Origin: Conexibacter woesei Iso977N
Lineage (GTDB): Bacteria; Actinomycetota; Thermoleophilia; Solirubrobacterales; Solirubrobacteraceae
DNA: 64,000 bases
NCBI RefSeq assembly: GCF_000424625.1
Contig: NZ_AUKG01000005.1
Coordinates: 62,001-126,000, forward strand
Direction of reading: 5' to 3'
The translations under genes and the position numbers were made by a program. The notes under the pieces are model-generated. The model did no database searches. It worked only from the letters and a program-made list of their open reading frames with translations, and was not told the DNA's origin. This document shows positions 1 to 10,756 of the stretch, in pieces; position 1 is the first letter of the stretch, and each line of letters opens with the position of its first letter.

Positions 1-439
1 CCGCGAACGACGCGAGCGCGATCACGATCAGCACCTTGCCCAGCTCGGAGGCCTGGAACTGGAACGGGCCGAGCGCGATCGAGCGCTGCGCGCCCTTGGC
101 GACCGACCCGAGGATCTTGACCGCGAAGATCGAGGCCATCAGGAAACCGTAGATCCACCAGCGCGCGCGCCGCAGCAGCGCGTAGTCGAAGCGGATCAGC
201 GCCAGCGAGAGGATGCCGCCGACGACGAAGAAGATCGCCTGGCGCTTGAAGTAGTAGGTCGGGTCGCCGGTGATGTCGTCGACCGTCGAGTACTTGATCG
301 CCGTCAGCGAGCAGCCCGCCAGGCCGAGGATGGCCAGCACGAGGACGAGGTCGAACGGCAGGGCGGCGCCCTGGACCCTGACGCGATCGCGCGGGGGCGC
401 GTCGTCGATGTCGCGCAGCGGTGTGGAGGCGGCGCTCAC
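1..439 (-). CDS. rodA: RodA/FtsW-family peptidoglycan glycosyltransferase, partial
   Basis: SEDS-family membrane glycosyltransferase that polymerises lipid II during cell elongation together with PBP2. Only about 146 N-terminal residues are inside the window; the 3' part lies beyond base 1. The translation has a short cytoplasmic leader, a first membrane helix (FDLVLVLAILGLAGCSL), a second (IFFVVGGILSLALIRFDYAL) and the family segment RSIALGPFQFQASELGK. The chosen GTG start overlaps the upstream PBP2 stop as GTGA, so the two are translationally coupled. Being last in mreB-mreC-mreD-mrdA-rodA supports RodA rather than FtsW. Confidence 0.9.
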   Translation of the reverse strand, partial: MSAASTPLRDIDDAPPRDRVRVQGAALPFDLVLVLAILGLAGCSLTAIKYSTVDDITGDPTYYFKRQAIFFVVGGILSLALIRFDYALLRRARWWIYGFLMASIFAVKILGSVAKGAQRSIALGPFQFQASELGKVLIVIALASFA

Positions 440-2538
440 CTGTCGCTGCTCTCCCCGCGGACCAGCTTCGGCGACACGCCGAACCACTTGGACATGATCA
501 GCCGGACGATCGGCGCGGCGGTCGCGGCGCCGAAGCCGCCCTTCTCGACGGTGCAGACAACGAGGATCGGCTTGTGCTTGGGGTTGCCGGCGTAGGAGTA
601 GCCGACGTACCAGGACTGGTCGAGCTCGACCGCCGCCGGGCCGTAGAAGCGCTCGGCGGTGCCGGTCTTGCCGAAGATCGGGTACCTGCTGCGCGGCCAG
701 CCCTGGTCCCAGACCGCCTTGGACGTGCCGCCGTCCTTGTTGGCGGCCTCCGACAGGCCCTGCATGATGGCGGCGCGGTAGGCCGGGTCGATCCTGACCG
801 AGCGCTTGGTCGGGTGGTCGATCTTCTGGACGTAGCCGCGGCTGTTCTCGGCCTCGAGGCCGAGGTGCGGCGTCGGGACCAGCCCGCCGTTGATGATCGT
901 CGAGTAGGCGACGGCCATCTGCAGCGGCGTGGCCTGCAGGCCGCCCTGACCGACGGCGAAGTTCGACTCGTCGCCCGGGTTCCAGGAGCTGTCGAGGAAC
1001 GCGATCCCGCAGAACGCCTTGTGCGTCCTCTTGCGGCACTTGCGCTCCTCGTTCTGGAGCTCCTTGACCTTCTCCGGGCTCGGGATCGCCCCGGCCTGCT
1101 CGTTGGGCAGGTCGACGCCGGTCTTGCGCGCGACGCCGAGCTTGTGCGCCCACTGCTGCAGCGGCTGGCTCGGCAGCTTGTCGTACAGCCGCTTGCCGAG
1201 GTCGTAGAAGTAGGTGTCGGACGAGACGCGCAGCGCGTCGATCAGGTTGATCGAGCCGTAGGACTGCCTGCCGGCGTTGCACGCCTTGTCCTGCTCGCGC
1301 GCACCGGTCCTGTAGCAGCCGGTGTCGTCGAAGATGCGCCCGACCGTCGTCGCGCCCGAGCTCAGGCCCGCCAGCGACGTGATCGGCTTGAAGATGGAAC
1401 CGGTCGGATACGCGGACTCGTCAGCGCGGTTGACCAGCGGGTGGTCGGTGCCTGCGTCGAGGAACTTCTGGGCGTAGGCCCTGTCGGTCGAGTAGCGCCC
1501 CGGCGCGGCGTCGCGCGGGTTGTAGCTGGGGTTGGACCCCATCGCGTAGATCGACCCGTCCTCCGGGTTGAGCGCGACGAACGCGCCCGGCCTGCCGCCG
1601 CCGACCTCGTTGAGGTACCTCTCCCCCGCCTGCTGGAGCTCGAGCTTGAGCGACAGGTGCAGCGTCTCGCCCTGCTTGGGCTCGGTCGAGACCGTGGCGT
1701 TGCGGCGCTCGCCGGCGGCGTTGACGTCGATCCGGTACTTGCCGTCGGTGCCGCGCAGGTACTTGTCGTACTGGGCCTCGAGCCCGGTCTGCCCGATGTC
1801 GGTCCCGGCCACGGTGCCCCTGAAGGCCCTCGACCTCAGCTGGTCCCTGTTGATCTGCCCGATCGTGCCCAGGATCTGGGCGGCCAGCGTCCTCTGCGGG
1901 TACTGGCGCAGGTAGACCGACTCGACCACGACGCCGGGGAAGCGGTTCTGGCGCTCCTGGATGAACGTGCGCTGCGGCACCGGGATGTCGGTGCGGATCC
2001 GGACGTTGGCGTAGGGCACCTGCACGACGCCGTCGACCACACGGTTGTTGATGGTCTTGGGCGACATCTCCAGGACCTGGGCCAGGCGCCGGAAGCGGAC
2101 CATCAGCGGCCCGGCGGCCAGCGGGCGCGCCGGCGCCGTGCCGGCCTGCTTGGTCCCCTTGGTCTTGCCGAGCCTGGCGATCAGCGCCCTCTTGTTCGTC
2201 GCCCACTGCCCGGCCTTCTGGCCGTAGGCGGCGATGTCGTCGCGGTAGCTGACCGGCAGGCTCTGCGGGTTGATCGAGACGACCGTCGCCTTGCGGTTCT
2301 GCACCAGCGTCAGCCCGGACGCGTCGACGATGTTGCCGCGCGGCGCGGCGATCACCGCGGTCCGGACGCGGTTGTCGCGCGCCTGGGCGAGGTACTTGTC
2401 GCCGTCCAGGACCTGCAGGTACCAGAGCCGGAAGAACACGATCCCGAACAGGATCAGCGCGATGACGCCCGCGCCGGCGACGCGCACGGCGAGCTGCGGG
2501 GTGATCGGCGGGCGGCCGGTTCCGGGTTCGAACGGCAT
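436..2538 (-). CDS. mrdA: Penicillin-binding protein 2 (elongation transpeptidase)
   Basis: Class B penicillin-binding protein, about 700 residues, that cross-links peptidoglycan in the elongasome with RodA. An N-terminal membrane helix (VAGAGVIALILFGIVFFRLW) is followed by the PBP dimerisation region (APRGNIVD) and a transpeptidase domain. The active-site motifs are visible: SxxK as SIFK after YPTG, the second motif as SSD in RVSSDTYFYDLG, and KTG in FGKTGTAERF. The ATG start shares one base with the mreD stop (TGATG). The reading frame stays open upstream, but that part overlaps mreD and is not used. Confidence 0.94.
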   Translation of the reverse strand: MPFEPGTGRPPITPQLAVRVAGAGVIALILFGIVFFRLWYLQVLDGDKYLAQARDNRVRTAVIAAPRGNIVDASGLTLVQNRKATVVSINPQSLPVSYRDDIAAYGQKAGQWATNKRALIARLGKTKGTKQAGTAPARPLAAGPLMVRFRRLAQVLEMSPKTINNRVVDGVVQVPYANVRIRTDIPVPQRTFIQERQNRFPGVVVESVYLRQYPQRTLAAQILGTIGQINRDQLRSRAFRGTVAGTDIGQTGLEAQYDKYLRGTDGKYRIDVNAAGERRNATVSTEPKQGETLHLSLKLELQQAGERYLNEVGGGRPGAFVALNPEDGSIYAMGSNPSYNPRDAAPGRYSTDRAYAQKFLDAGTDHPLVNRADESAYPTGSIFKPITSLAGLSSGATTVGRIFDDTGCYRTGAREQDKACNAGRQSYGSINLIDALRVSSDTYFYDLGKRLYDKLPSQPLQQWAHKLGVARKTGVDLPNEQAGAIPSPEKVKELQNEERKCRKRTHKAFCGIAFLDSSWNPGDESNFAVGQGGLQATPLQMAVAYSTIINGGLVPTPHLGLEAENSRGYVQKIDHPTKRSVRIDPAYRAAIMQGLSEAANKDGGTSKAVWDQGWPRSRYPIFGKTGTAERFYGPAAVELDQSWYVGYSYAGNPKHKPILVVCTVEKGGFGAATAAPIVRLIMSKWFGVSPKLVRGESSDR

Positions 2539-3107
2539 CAGGCGCGGCTCAACGGGGACAGGCCACCGGTCGTGTACGCGCGCCGGCGCCGGCGGCGCGG
2601 GTCGTCGGGCAGCGCGGGCGCGAGCCAGCGGCGCACGAGGGCGAACACGGGGAGGGCGATGATGGCGTTCAGGACGATGGTGGCCAGGATGACGCGCAGG
2701 AGCAGGAAGCTCACGGGCGCGTCGATGCCCAGCATGAAGTTGAGGAGGCCGTAGCCGAAGGTGGTGATCGCGGTCGCCACGGCGCCGACGATCATCGGGA
2801 CGACGACGGCCTGCGGGTCGCGCAGCTCGCGCAGTCGCCCTGCACCGTAGCCCGCGACGATGCACGTGAAGCTCGTCAGGCCCATCGTCTGGACCAGCGC
2901 GGCGTCGAACAGGAAGCCGACGCAGAAGCCGAAGATGGCGCCCGGGAGCGACCCGCAGAGCAGGCCGACGGCGGCGACGACCAGCGGCGTCAGGTCCGCC
3001 GAGGCGCCGAAGATCACGACCTGCGAGACCGCCGAGACCTGCAGCACGACGACCAGGACGCAGAGGACCGCGAGGCGCAGCGCGAGCTGTGGGGTCAGGC
3101 CGAGCAT
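2538..3107 (-). CDS. mreD: Rod shape-determining protein MreD
   Basis: Small multipass membrane protein (189 residues) of the elongasome. It is almost entirely hydrophobic, with about five helices, including LAVLCVLVVVLQVSAVSQVV and VILATIVLNAIIALPVFALV, and ends in an Arg-rich cytoplasmic tail (DDPRRRRRR). MreD is poorly conserved, so the call rests on length, topology and position between mreC and mrdA. Start and stop codons overlap by one base with both neighbours (TGATG), which argues for tight translational coupling. Confidence 0.9.
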   Translation of the reverse strand: MLGLTPQLALRLAVLCVLVVVLQVSAVSQVVIFGASADLTPLVVAAVGLLCGSLPGAIFGFCVGFLFDAALVQTMGLTSFTCIVAGYGAGRLRELRDPQAVVVPMIVGAVATAITTFGYGLLNFMLGIDAPVSFLLLRVILATIVLNAIIALPVFALVRRWLAPALPDDPRRRRRRAYTTGGLSPLSRA

Positions 3108-4000
3108 CAGCGGTTGGCGTCCACCTTGCGGGTCAGCACCTGGACGTGCTCGATCTGGCGCGGGTCGACGAACGGCTTCAGATGCGGGACCTGGTCCAGC
3201 GCCCCGGCGTCCTCGATGTGCGAGATGCGCCCGATCGGGAGGTCCGGCGGGTACAGCGACGCCAGCGCGCTGCGGCGCGCGACGGTCCCCGCGGTGACCA
3301 CGAAGTCGCCCCGCCTGACGACCGCGCCGGCCGGGACGTTGTCCATGATCAGGTCGCGCGGGTTGCCCGGGCTCGGCTTGACGATCCCGGAGACGACGCC
3401 GTCGGCGGTGGTCGCCGCGACGGCGGTCGAGGAGTCGGTGATCAGGCGCACGACCGCGGACGAGCCGACGACCTGGTCGACCTTGCCGATCAGCCCCGCG
3501 TTCTCGGAGCCGTCGCCGTCGGCGGCGATCACCGGCTGGCCGGGCTCGATCCCGGCGCCGGAGCCCTTGTTGATCGTGATCTTCGCGAACCAGAGCGTCG
3601 GCGAGCGCGTCACGACGCGGGCGGAGACCGGGCCGTACGGGGTCAGGTCGTCGCTCGAGACCTGCTCGAGCTTCAGGTCCTTGCGGAGCCTCGTGTTCTC
3701 GGTGACCGCGGCCTGCGAGCGCTGCGCGGCGGCGCGGTAGCGATCGCGCTCGGCCTTCGCCGACTTGAGGTCGCCCTTGGCCGACACGGTGTCGCCGACC
3801 CAGCCGAAGCCGTCGCGCACGGGCCTGAGCGCCGTGCTGGCGAGGTCCTGCACCGGCGAGACGACCTCCAGGATCCCGCGCTGCACGCCGTGCAGCGCGC
3901 CCCCGGGGGGCTCGCGGAAGTACGCGGTGAGGAGGATCAGGGAGCTGACGACGAGGAGCGTGAGGACTCCTCGGCGCCGTCGCACCGTCTTGTCGTACAT
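3107..4000 (-). CDS. mreC: Rod shape-determining protein MreC
   Basis: Bitopic elongasome scaffold of 297 residues. A basic N-terminus (KTVRRRRG) precedes one membrane helix (VLTLLVVSSLILLTAYF), then a coiled-coil stretch rich in Lys, Arg, Glu and Ala (about residues 70-115), then the beta-rich extracytoplasmic MreC domain (ARVVTRSPTLWFAKITINKG, GLIGKVDQVVGSSAVVRLI). It lies 39 bp after mreB and overlaps mreD by one base. It links cytoplasmic MreB filaments with PBP2/RodA. Confidence 0.94.
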   Translation of the reverse strand: MYDKTVRRRRGVLTLLVVSSLILLTAYFREPPGGALHGVQRGILEVVSPVQDLASTALRPVRDGFGWVGDTVSAKGDLKSAKAERDRYRAAAQRSQAAVTENTRLRKDLKLEQVSSDDLTPYGPVSARVVTRSPTLWFAKITINKGSGAGIEPGQPVIAADGDGSENAGLIGKVDQVVGSSAVVRLITDSSTAVAATTADGVVSGIVKPSPGNPRDLIMDNVPAGAVVRRGDFVVTAGTVARRSALASLYPPDLPIGRISHIEDAGALDQVPHLKPFVDPRQIEHVQVLTRKVDANR

Positions 4001-4039
4001 GTCGTACGCGACTCCAAGTTCGGTTCTCCTGGCGCGGCG

Positions 4040-5269
<1,230 letters not shown>

Positions 5270-7255
5270 CTACTTGACGGTCAGTGCGATCGACGCGCGG
5301 GCTCGTCGGCCGTCTGCGGCGACCGCGTAGAGGTCCAGGCGGTAGGTGCCCCTGCGGGCGGCCCGGGACCCCAACATGCCGTCCCATTTGAGGCTGCCAC
5401 GGCCTTCCCGACCCCTGGCCCGGACGATCTCGAGCGTGCGCGCGTGCTGCTTGACGCGCAGGACGAGCGACGCCGCGCGGCCGAGGGCGAAGCCGACGGT
5501 CACGGGCCTGCCCGACTTGGACGTCAGGACCCTGTGGCTCAGGGTGAGGATGAGGGTTGCCGGCGCCGTCCTCCTGGAAGGCTGCAAAGTGGGTGTTTTC
5601 GTGACTTGCGCGGGGGCCGCCGGCGGCGTCGCGGTGGTCGTCGTGGTGACCGTCGTGGCGGTCGTGGCGGTGGTCGAGGTCGAGCCCTGGTCGACGGTGG
5701 TCGAGGTCTCCCCCGCGCCGGTGCCCGAGAGCGCGACGGTGGCGGTCGCGGTGCCGCCGCCCGCGGTCGCGTAGCGGATCCGGAGCGACGCGTTCCGGTC
5801 GCCGGTCGCGCTGGGCGCGAAGCGCACGCGGACCGCGCAGGCGTCGGCGCCGCCGGAGGCGACGGTCGTCCCGGTGCACGCGTCGCCGGTGATCAGGAAG
5901 TCGTCGGCGGCGTCGCCGGTGGTCGTGACGTTGGTCACACGCAGCGCCGCGGAGGCGCCGGGGTCGGTGATCGTGACGGTCCGGGCGGCGCCGGTCCGCC
6001 CGACGGTCTCGGTCCCGAACGCGCCGGACAGCGCGCCGGACGGCGCGGCGGTGCCGACGTTCTCGAGCAGGCTGAGTCGGTCGGCGGCGCTGTCGGCGGT
6101 CGCGACGTCGAGCAGGCCGTCGCCGTCGAGGTCGGCGACGACGGGCGCGCGGGTGCCCGCGGCGGTCGCGCTCCAGGACGGGTCGGCGAACGCGCCGGTG
6201 CCGTCGCCGTCCAGGACGCCGGCCGTGCCGTTGGCGCCGTCGGTGACGACGACGTCGAGCGCGCCGTCGCCGTTGAGGTCGCCGGTCGCGATGCCGGTCC
6301 CGCCGAGCAGGCCGGTGACCGGGATCGTCGTGGCGGTGAGGCCGCCGTTGCCGTCGTTGCGCAGCAGCGTGAGCTGCGGCGCGGAGCCGTCGAGGACGAG
6401 GCCGTCGAGGTCGCCGTCGCCGTCCACGTCGGCGAGCGTGACCGCGACGGGGTCGGCGCCGACGGTGACGGGCGTGCCCGTGGCGGCCAGGGCGAGCGCG
6501 TGGCCGGTGGCGACCCAGGCGCTGCCGGTCCCGGCGTTGCGGGAGATCACGAGCGCGTCGGGCGTGCCGTCGCCGTCGAGGTCGCCCGTGGCGACGCCGG
6601 TCGCCAGCTGCGTGCCGGTCGCGCCGGTGGACGACGACGGGACGAGGCCCGCGGCGCCGCCGTTCTCGACGATCCCGAGCTGGTCGGCGGTGGTCGCCGT
6701 GGTGGACGCGGTGAGCGCGTCGAGGTCGCCGTCGCCGTCGAGGTCGGCCAGCGCGATGCCCGCGAGCTCGGTGCCGGAGACCGCCGTCGGCGTCCCGGCG
6801 GTCAGGACGCCGGTGCCGTCGCCGGCGAGCGCGACGAGTTGGTCGTCGTCGACGGTGCCCGAGCCGATCGTGGCGACGACGTCGGGGCGGCCGTCGCCGT
6901 TGACGTCGCCGAGCGCGAGCGCGCCGACGCCGCCGGTGGTGCCGAGGGCGTACGGGCTGCTCAGCGGCGCGGCGAACGCGCCGGCGCCGGTCCCGCGCAG
7001 GACCGAGACCGCGCCGGTCCCGCCGTTGGCCGAGCCCGCGACGAGGTCCGGCCGGCCGTCGCCGTCGAGGTCGCCGGTGACGAGCGCGCGCGGATCGGTG
7101 ATCCCGGCGCCGAGCGCCAGCGTGCGGTGTCCGTCGAAGGCGGGCACGGCACCACCGCCGGCCGCGTGGGCGGCGGAGGCGGGGAGCGTGAAGGCAGCCG
7201 CGGTGAGCGCGGCGGCGAGCAGGGGGCGACGGCGGGACGGTTGCATCCACCCCAC
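5270..7255 (-). CDS. Secreted FG-GAP/VCBS repeat protein with choice-of-anchor-like and FlgD-like C-terminal domains
   Basis: Predicted exported protein of about 661 residues. A signal peptide (RRRPLLAAALTAAAFTLPASAAHA) is followed by roughly eight FG-GAP/VCBS repeats, each with a calcium-binding-type DxDGDGxxD motif (GDLDGDGRPDLV, ADVDGDGDLDGLV), to about residue 390. Then comes a beta-sandwich resembling the choice-of-anchor D / ASPM-SPD2-Hydin type (ITDPGASAALRVTNV, CAVRVRFAPSATGDR). A Thr-rich linker leads to a FlgD-like Ig domain (SLKWDGMLGSRAARRGTYRL). GTG at 7255 and ATG at 7246 are both possible starts. It may be an extracellular surface or adhesion protein; the ligand is unknown. Confidence 0.82.
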   Translation of the reverse strand: MGWMQPSRRRPLLAAALTAAAFTLPASAAHAAGGGAVPAFDGHRTLALGAGITDPRALVTGDLDGDGRPDLVAGSANGGTGAVSVLRGTGAGAFAAPLSSPYALGTTGGVGALALGDVNGDGRPDVVATIGSGTVDDDQLVALAGDGTGVLTAGTPTAVSGTELAGIALADLDGDGDLDALTASTTATTADQLGIVENGGAAGLVPSSSTGATGTQLATGVATGDLDGDGTPDALVISRNAGTGSAWVATGHALALAATGTPVTVGADPVAVTLADVDGDGDLDGLVLDGSAPQLTLLRNDGNGGLTATTIPVTGLLGGTGIATGDLNGDGALDVVVTDGANGTAGVLDGDGTGAFADPSWSATAAGTRAPVVADLDGDGLLDVATADSAADRLSLLENVGTAAPSGALSGAFGTETVGRTGAARTVTITDPGASAALRVTNVTTTGDAADDFLITGDACTGTTVASGGADACAVRVRFAPSATGDRNASLRIRYATAGGGTATATVALSGTGAGETSTTVDQGSTSTTATTATTVTTTTTATPPAAPAQVTKTPTLQPSRRTAPATLILTLSHRVLTSKSGRPVTVGFALGRAASLVLRVKQHARTLEIVRARGREGRGSLKWDGMLGSRAARRGTYRLDLYAVAADGRRARASIALTVK

Positions 7256-7316
7256 GTGATCGGCACCGGGCGCCGCGGCCTGAGCCGCGGCGCCCGCACC
7301 GTGCCTGTGGGCTCGA

Positions 7317-10300
7317 TCAGCCCGCGCCGAGGTACCCGATCGCGTCCCTGACGAGCTGGGCCCGCCTGTCCGCGCCGGTCACGCCCTCGAGGCCGAAGCC
7401 CCAGTAGAGCGTGTCCTTGGTCGCCACGCCCGGCCCGTCGACGTACCCGACCGAGGTGGTCGAGATCCAGTCGTTGGCGTTGCCCGTGCTGCCCTCCGGC
7501 GCGCCCGGCACCGCCCAGCCGCCGAGGCCGTCCTCGAAGGACGTCTCCGCGGCCGTCGCACCGTCCAGCGTCACCTTCGTGTCATCCACGAAGACGCCGA
7601 GGCCCTGGGTCCCCGGATCGCTGATGTAGGTGATGGAGATCTCGACCTGCCTGCCCGCGTAGGCGGTCAGGTCGAAGTCCATCGGGACGAACCCACCGGA
7701 GTTGCCGGTGGCCCCGTTGAACACGCCGGACGTGCCGCCGTTGCTGCACGTCGCGTCGCCGGCGCCCGGGCTGCTCTCCGGGTGCAGGGTCACGTAGTGC
7801 TTCATGAACGGATGCTCGTCGGTGATCGGGATCTGCGGGCAGCTGTTGTCGCCCGACAGGTCGTCGCTCGTGTGGCCGTTGAGGTCCGGCAGCGTCGTCC
7901 AGTCGTCCTGGCCGACCGTGTGGGCCTCGACCGCGAGGTAGTCCCAGCCGGGCTCGGTGTCGTAGGACGCCGTGAACGACAGGTCGCCCCTGGTCTTGCC
8001 GGTCAGGTCGACCGTGCGCGACAGCCGCTTGTAGCTGTCGTCGGCCGCCTGCGAGAACGCGTAGTGCGTCCCGGTCGGCGGGTCGAACGACGGCGGGCGG
8101 TTGAACTTGATCGCCTGCCGCGAGTCGAACTGCGGGTAGGTGCTGACCGGCAGGATGCTCGACGTGGTCAGGAACGAGTAGACGTTGTCCTGGTTCCTGG
8201 CCGAGTCGTCGCCGTTGACCGTGAACTGCGCGGTCCCGAACGGGCCGCCGGCCTCCTCGAACGGGAGCGCCGCGGCCTGGTCGTTGTCGGCCGCCGCGCC
8301 GACGGGCAGGTAGGCCCCGAGCCAGTACTGCTGGAAGTCGTTGGACTCCACCACGCAGTTGAAGTTCTGGCCCGGCGGGTCGTCGTTGCCCGACGGATCC
8401 GTCTGGTTGGACTTGCAGAACGGGTTGGGCGGCGCGCCCAGCGGGTTGAACAGGAACTGGTCCCAGCCGCCCTGGAGGGCGAACTTGCCGGCGATCAGCG
8501 CCTTGCCGCCGTCGTTGAGGTAGTCGCGCACGCCGAGCACCTCGTCGTCGACGAGCTTGCTCGTGCCGGTCCCGCCGGGTTGCCCCGGCTCACGCACGTA
8601 GAGGTCCTCACCGGTCTCCCAGATGACGGCCTTGTAGTGCGACAACACGCCGAGCGCCGACGCCGCGGTGCGGCCGTTGGCGTCCACGTCGTAGACGTCG
8701 TGCGCGATGCCGGCGCCGGTGAGCGCCGCCTCGTAGTCGTCCTGGTACAGCGGGCCGGCGTACGGCCCGGAGCTGACGTCGGAGCTGTTGCCGGTGTAGT
8801 CCTCGGCCGCCATCAGCAGCACCTTGTTGCCGGTCGCCGACTTCAACGTGTAGGTGAACGGGTCCGACTGCTTGTTGCCCCTGCCGAACCACACCTTCAC
8901 GCTGTCACCCGGATGGGCGCCGGAGACCTGGCCGCGCAGGCGGTGGTAGTAGGCGCCCGGCTTGCCGTAGCGCTCACCGCCGGCGTACTCGCTGAGCCCG
9001 CCGCGCTGGATGCGCCCGCCGTTGACCTGCCAGAACACCTTGACGTCGCCGAGCGAGCGCTTGGCGTTGACCTCGACGGTCTGCGGGTCGCCGGTCGAGA
9101 CCGAGAACGTCGTCGGGACGAAGTCCGGCGCCGTGTTGCCCAGGTGCGACTGGGGCTGGTCGGGCTTGGCCGCCGACTTGACGAGGTCGAGCGCGAAGTC
9201 GAGGTTCTTCTGGAACTCGGCCTGCACCGCGTTCTCGTCGTCCTGGAACACGAAGCCGCCGGGCGGCAGCGAGTCCGGGCCGTCGACCGTCCCGCCGATG
9301 CCGGCGCCGGTGCCGCCGTCGAGCTCGACCGTGAAGGCCTGCGTGCCCCAGTTGTTGTAGGCGTCGCCGGTGACGTCGCCGTTGGTGGTGTACAGCTCGG
9401 CCGAGACGTCGGGGTCGAAGCCCGGGACGGCCGGATGGTCGTCGTCGCCGGCCAGCGCCTTCATCAGCGGCGCGTCGGTCGCCTCGGTCTCGACCTGCCA
9501 GCCCTCCGGGTACAGGATCAGCTGCGCGAAGGAGTGGTAGTCGATGAGGAACCGCGGCCTGAGCTTCTGCTGCAGCCCGCGTGCCGCCTGGACCTCGGGC
9601 TCGGACGCGGGTCCGCTGCCGTGGTAGGTCTCGGTCGAGGGGTCGTCAGAGGCGCCCTCGAGGTCGTAGTTCCACTTCTCGGGCCAGTTGCGGTTCGTGT
9701 CGACGCCGTCGTGGTTGGGGTCGATCACGCCGTCGCCGTTGACGTCGCGCAGGTTCTTGCGCCACAGCCGCGTGCCCTTGGCGGTGAAGGTGTAGTCGTA
9801 GCCGTCCGGGTTCATCATCGGCATGAACCAGACCTCGTTGGTGTTCAACAGCCGCTTGACGTCGCGGTCGCGGCGATGGTCGACGAACCACTGGAAGAGC
9901 CGGCGGTTGACCTCGGCCGAGATCCACTCGCGTGCGTGCTGGGTGGACTCGAACAGCGTCACGGGCCGCGCGCCGTCGCGCAGGTCGCGCGCGTCCGCGG
10001 TCATCTTGTAGGCCTTGATCGGCTGCCCGAGGATCGAGTGGCCGATCGTCTCCTCCTTGATCAGGTCCGGGTAGCGCGAGGCGAGGTCGTGGTACCAGTT
10101 CTTCAACGGCACCAACGGCGTCGAGCAGCGCGTCGGGCACGCCGCGGGCTTCAGGCTCCACGGGCGGAAGACGTCGTAGCCGTGGGTCGGGTTGGTCAGC
10201 GGCGTCGGCGGCGCCGCCATCGCGCGGGCCTGGGAGAGCGCCTGGACCTGGGCGCCCTTGTCGCGCAGCGCCTGCGCCTGGGCCGGCGTCGCCACGATGC

Positions 10301-10511
10301 CGAGCTTGCCGTTGCCCAGGCCCTTGACCTCGTTGAGGTCGTAGCCGGCGCGCGCGAGCTCGTCGGTGGTCACGCGGCCGCTGACCGCGTACTGGTTGAG
10401 CGGCTCGACCGTGCGGTCGGCGGCCTGCGCCCCGCCCACGGCAGCCGTCATCGTCGCGGCGATCGCCGCGATGCCCGCGCATGCTGCGCGGGCGGATCCT
10501 CGGATCTGCAT
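7317..10511 (-). CDS. Secreted M14 family zinc carboxypeptidase with C-terminal accessory domains
   Basis: Large exported metallocarboxypeptidase, 1064 residues. Signal peptide at 1-31, a prodomain-like stretch to about 110, then the M14 catalytic domain (about 135-445). Zinc ligands appear as H192 and E195 in QHAREW and H326 in DYHSF; the catalytic Glu is E396 in TVELDGG; the substrate-binding NRNW segment is present. The remaining 600 residues contain a ThuA/GATase-like segment (NKVLLMAAEDYTG, YKAVIWETGEDLYV) and immune-inhibitor-A-like beta domains near the C-terminus (DYLAVEAHTV, GLGVFVDDTKV). It probably degrades extracellular peptides. It ends 62 bp upstream (in its own direction) of the FG-GAP gene. 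Confidence 0.88.
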   Translation of the reverse strand: MQIRGSARAACAGIAAIAATMTAAVGGAQAADRTVEPLNQYAVSGRVTTDELARAGYDLNEVKGLGNGKLGIVATPAQAQALRDKGAQVQALSQARAMAAPPTPLTNPTHGYDVFRPWSLKPAACPTRCSTPLVPLKNWYHDLASRYPDLIKEETIGHSILGQPIKAYKMTADARDLRDGARPVTLFESTQHAREWISAEVNRRLFQWFVDHRRDRDVKRLLNTNEVWFMPMMNPDGYDYTFTAKGTRLWRKNLRDVNGDGVIDPNHDGVDTNRNWPEKWNYDLEGASDDPSTETYHGSGPASEPEVQAARGLQQKLRPRFLIDYHSFAQLILYPEGWQVETEATDAPLMKALAGDDDHPAVPGFDPDVSAELYTTNGDVTGDAYNNWGTQAFTVELDGGTGAGIGGTVDGPDSLPPGGFVFQDDENAVQAEFQKNLDFALDLVKSAAKPDQPQSHLGNTAPDFVPTTFSVSTGDPQTVEVNAKRSLGDVKVFWQVNGGRIQRGGLSEYAGGERYGKPGAYYHRLRGQVSGAHPGDSVKVWFGRGNKQSDPFTYTLKSATGNKVLLMAAEDYTGNSSDVSSGPYAGPLYQDDYEAALTGAGIAHDVYDVDANGRTAASALGVLSHYKAVIWETGEDLYVREPGQPGGTGTSKLVDDEVLGVRDYLNDGGKALIAGKFALQGGWDQFLFNPLGAPPNPFCKSNQTDPSGNDDPPGQNFNCVVESNDFQQYWLGAYLPVGAAADNDQAAALPFEEAGGPFGTAQFTVNGDDSARNQDNVYSFLTTSSILPVSTYPQFDSRQAIKFNRPPSFDPPTGTHYAFSQAADDSYKRLSRTVDLTGKTRGDLSFTASYDTEPGWDYLAVEAHTVGQDDWTTLPDLNGHTSDDLSGDNSCPQIPITDEHPFMKHYVTLHPESSPGAGDATCSNGGTSGVFNGATGNSGGFVPMDFDLTAYAGRQVEISITYISDPGTQGLGVFVDDTKVTLDGATAAETSFEDGLGGWAVPGAPEGSTGNANDWISTTSVGYVDGPGVATKDTLYWGFGLEGVTGADRRAQLVRDAIGYLGAG

Positions 10512-10756
10512 GGAACCTCCCCGGGGCCTGCTCTGTGCCCCGCGTTCGCATGATGTGGTCGCGCGCGCTTTCGCTTGGACCAGCCGCGCGCACGGTGATC
10601 AGGCGACTGTATGGTCATGTGACCGGACCACGCAAGGTCTGATGAGCAACACACCGTGCTTCCGGTGTCAAAGCGTGACGAAAATGCCACGGGGTGTGGC
10701 AGGTCGAGCCCTAGGTGTGGGATCGGGACGCGGCGGTGCCCGTTCTCGTAGGCATC

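Noticed and set aside
421-2754. 777-codon open frame on the plus strand
   Set aside because: Antisense to mrdA, Arg/Val/Ala-rich with no domain; it results from high third-position GC. The same holds for long frames opposite mreB, the M14 peptidase, valS-folC, tig and the aldehyde dehydrogenases.
5270-7255. Tandem DNA repeats as a possible satellite
   Set aside because: They encode successive FG-GAP DxDGDG units, so they are protein repeats.
10613-10624. GGTCA-TG-TGACC in the divergent region before the carboxypeptidase gene
   Set aside because: Only five-base arms; frequent enough by chance and no second copy noted.
10685-10701. TGCCAC/GTGGCA hairpin
   Set aside because: Short and not at the end of any gene; the neighbours are divergent, so a terminator role is unlikely.
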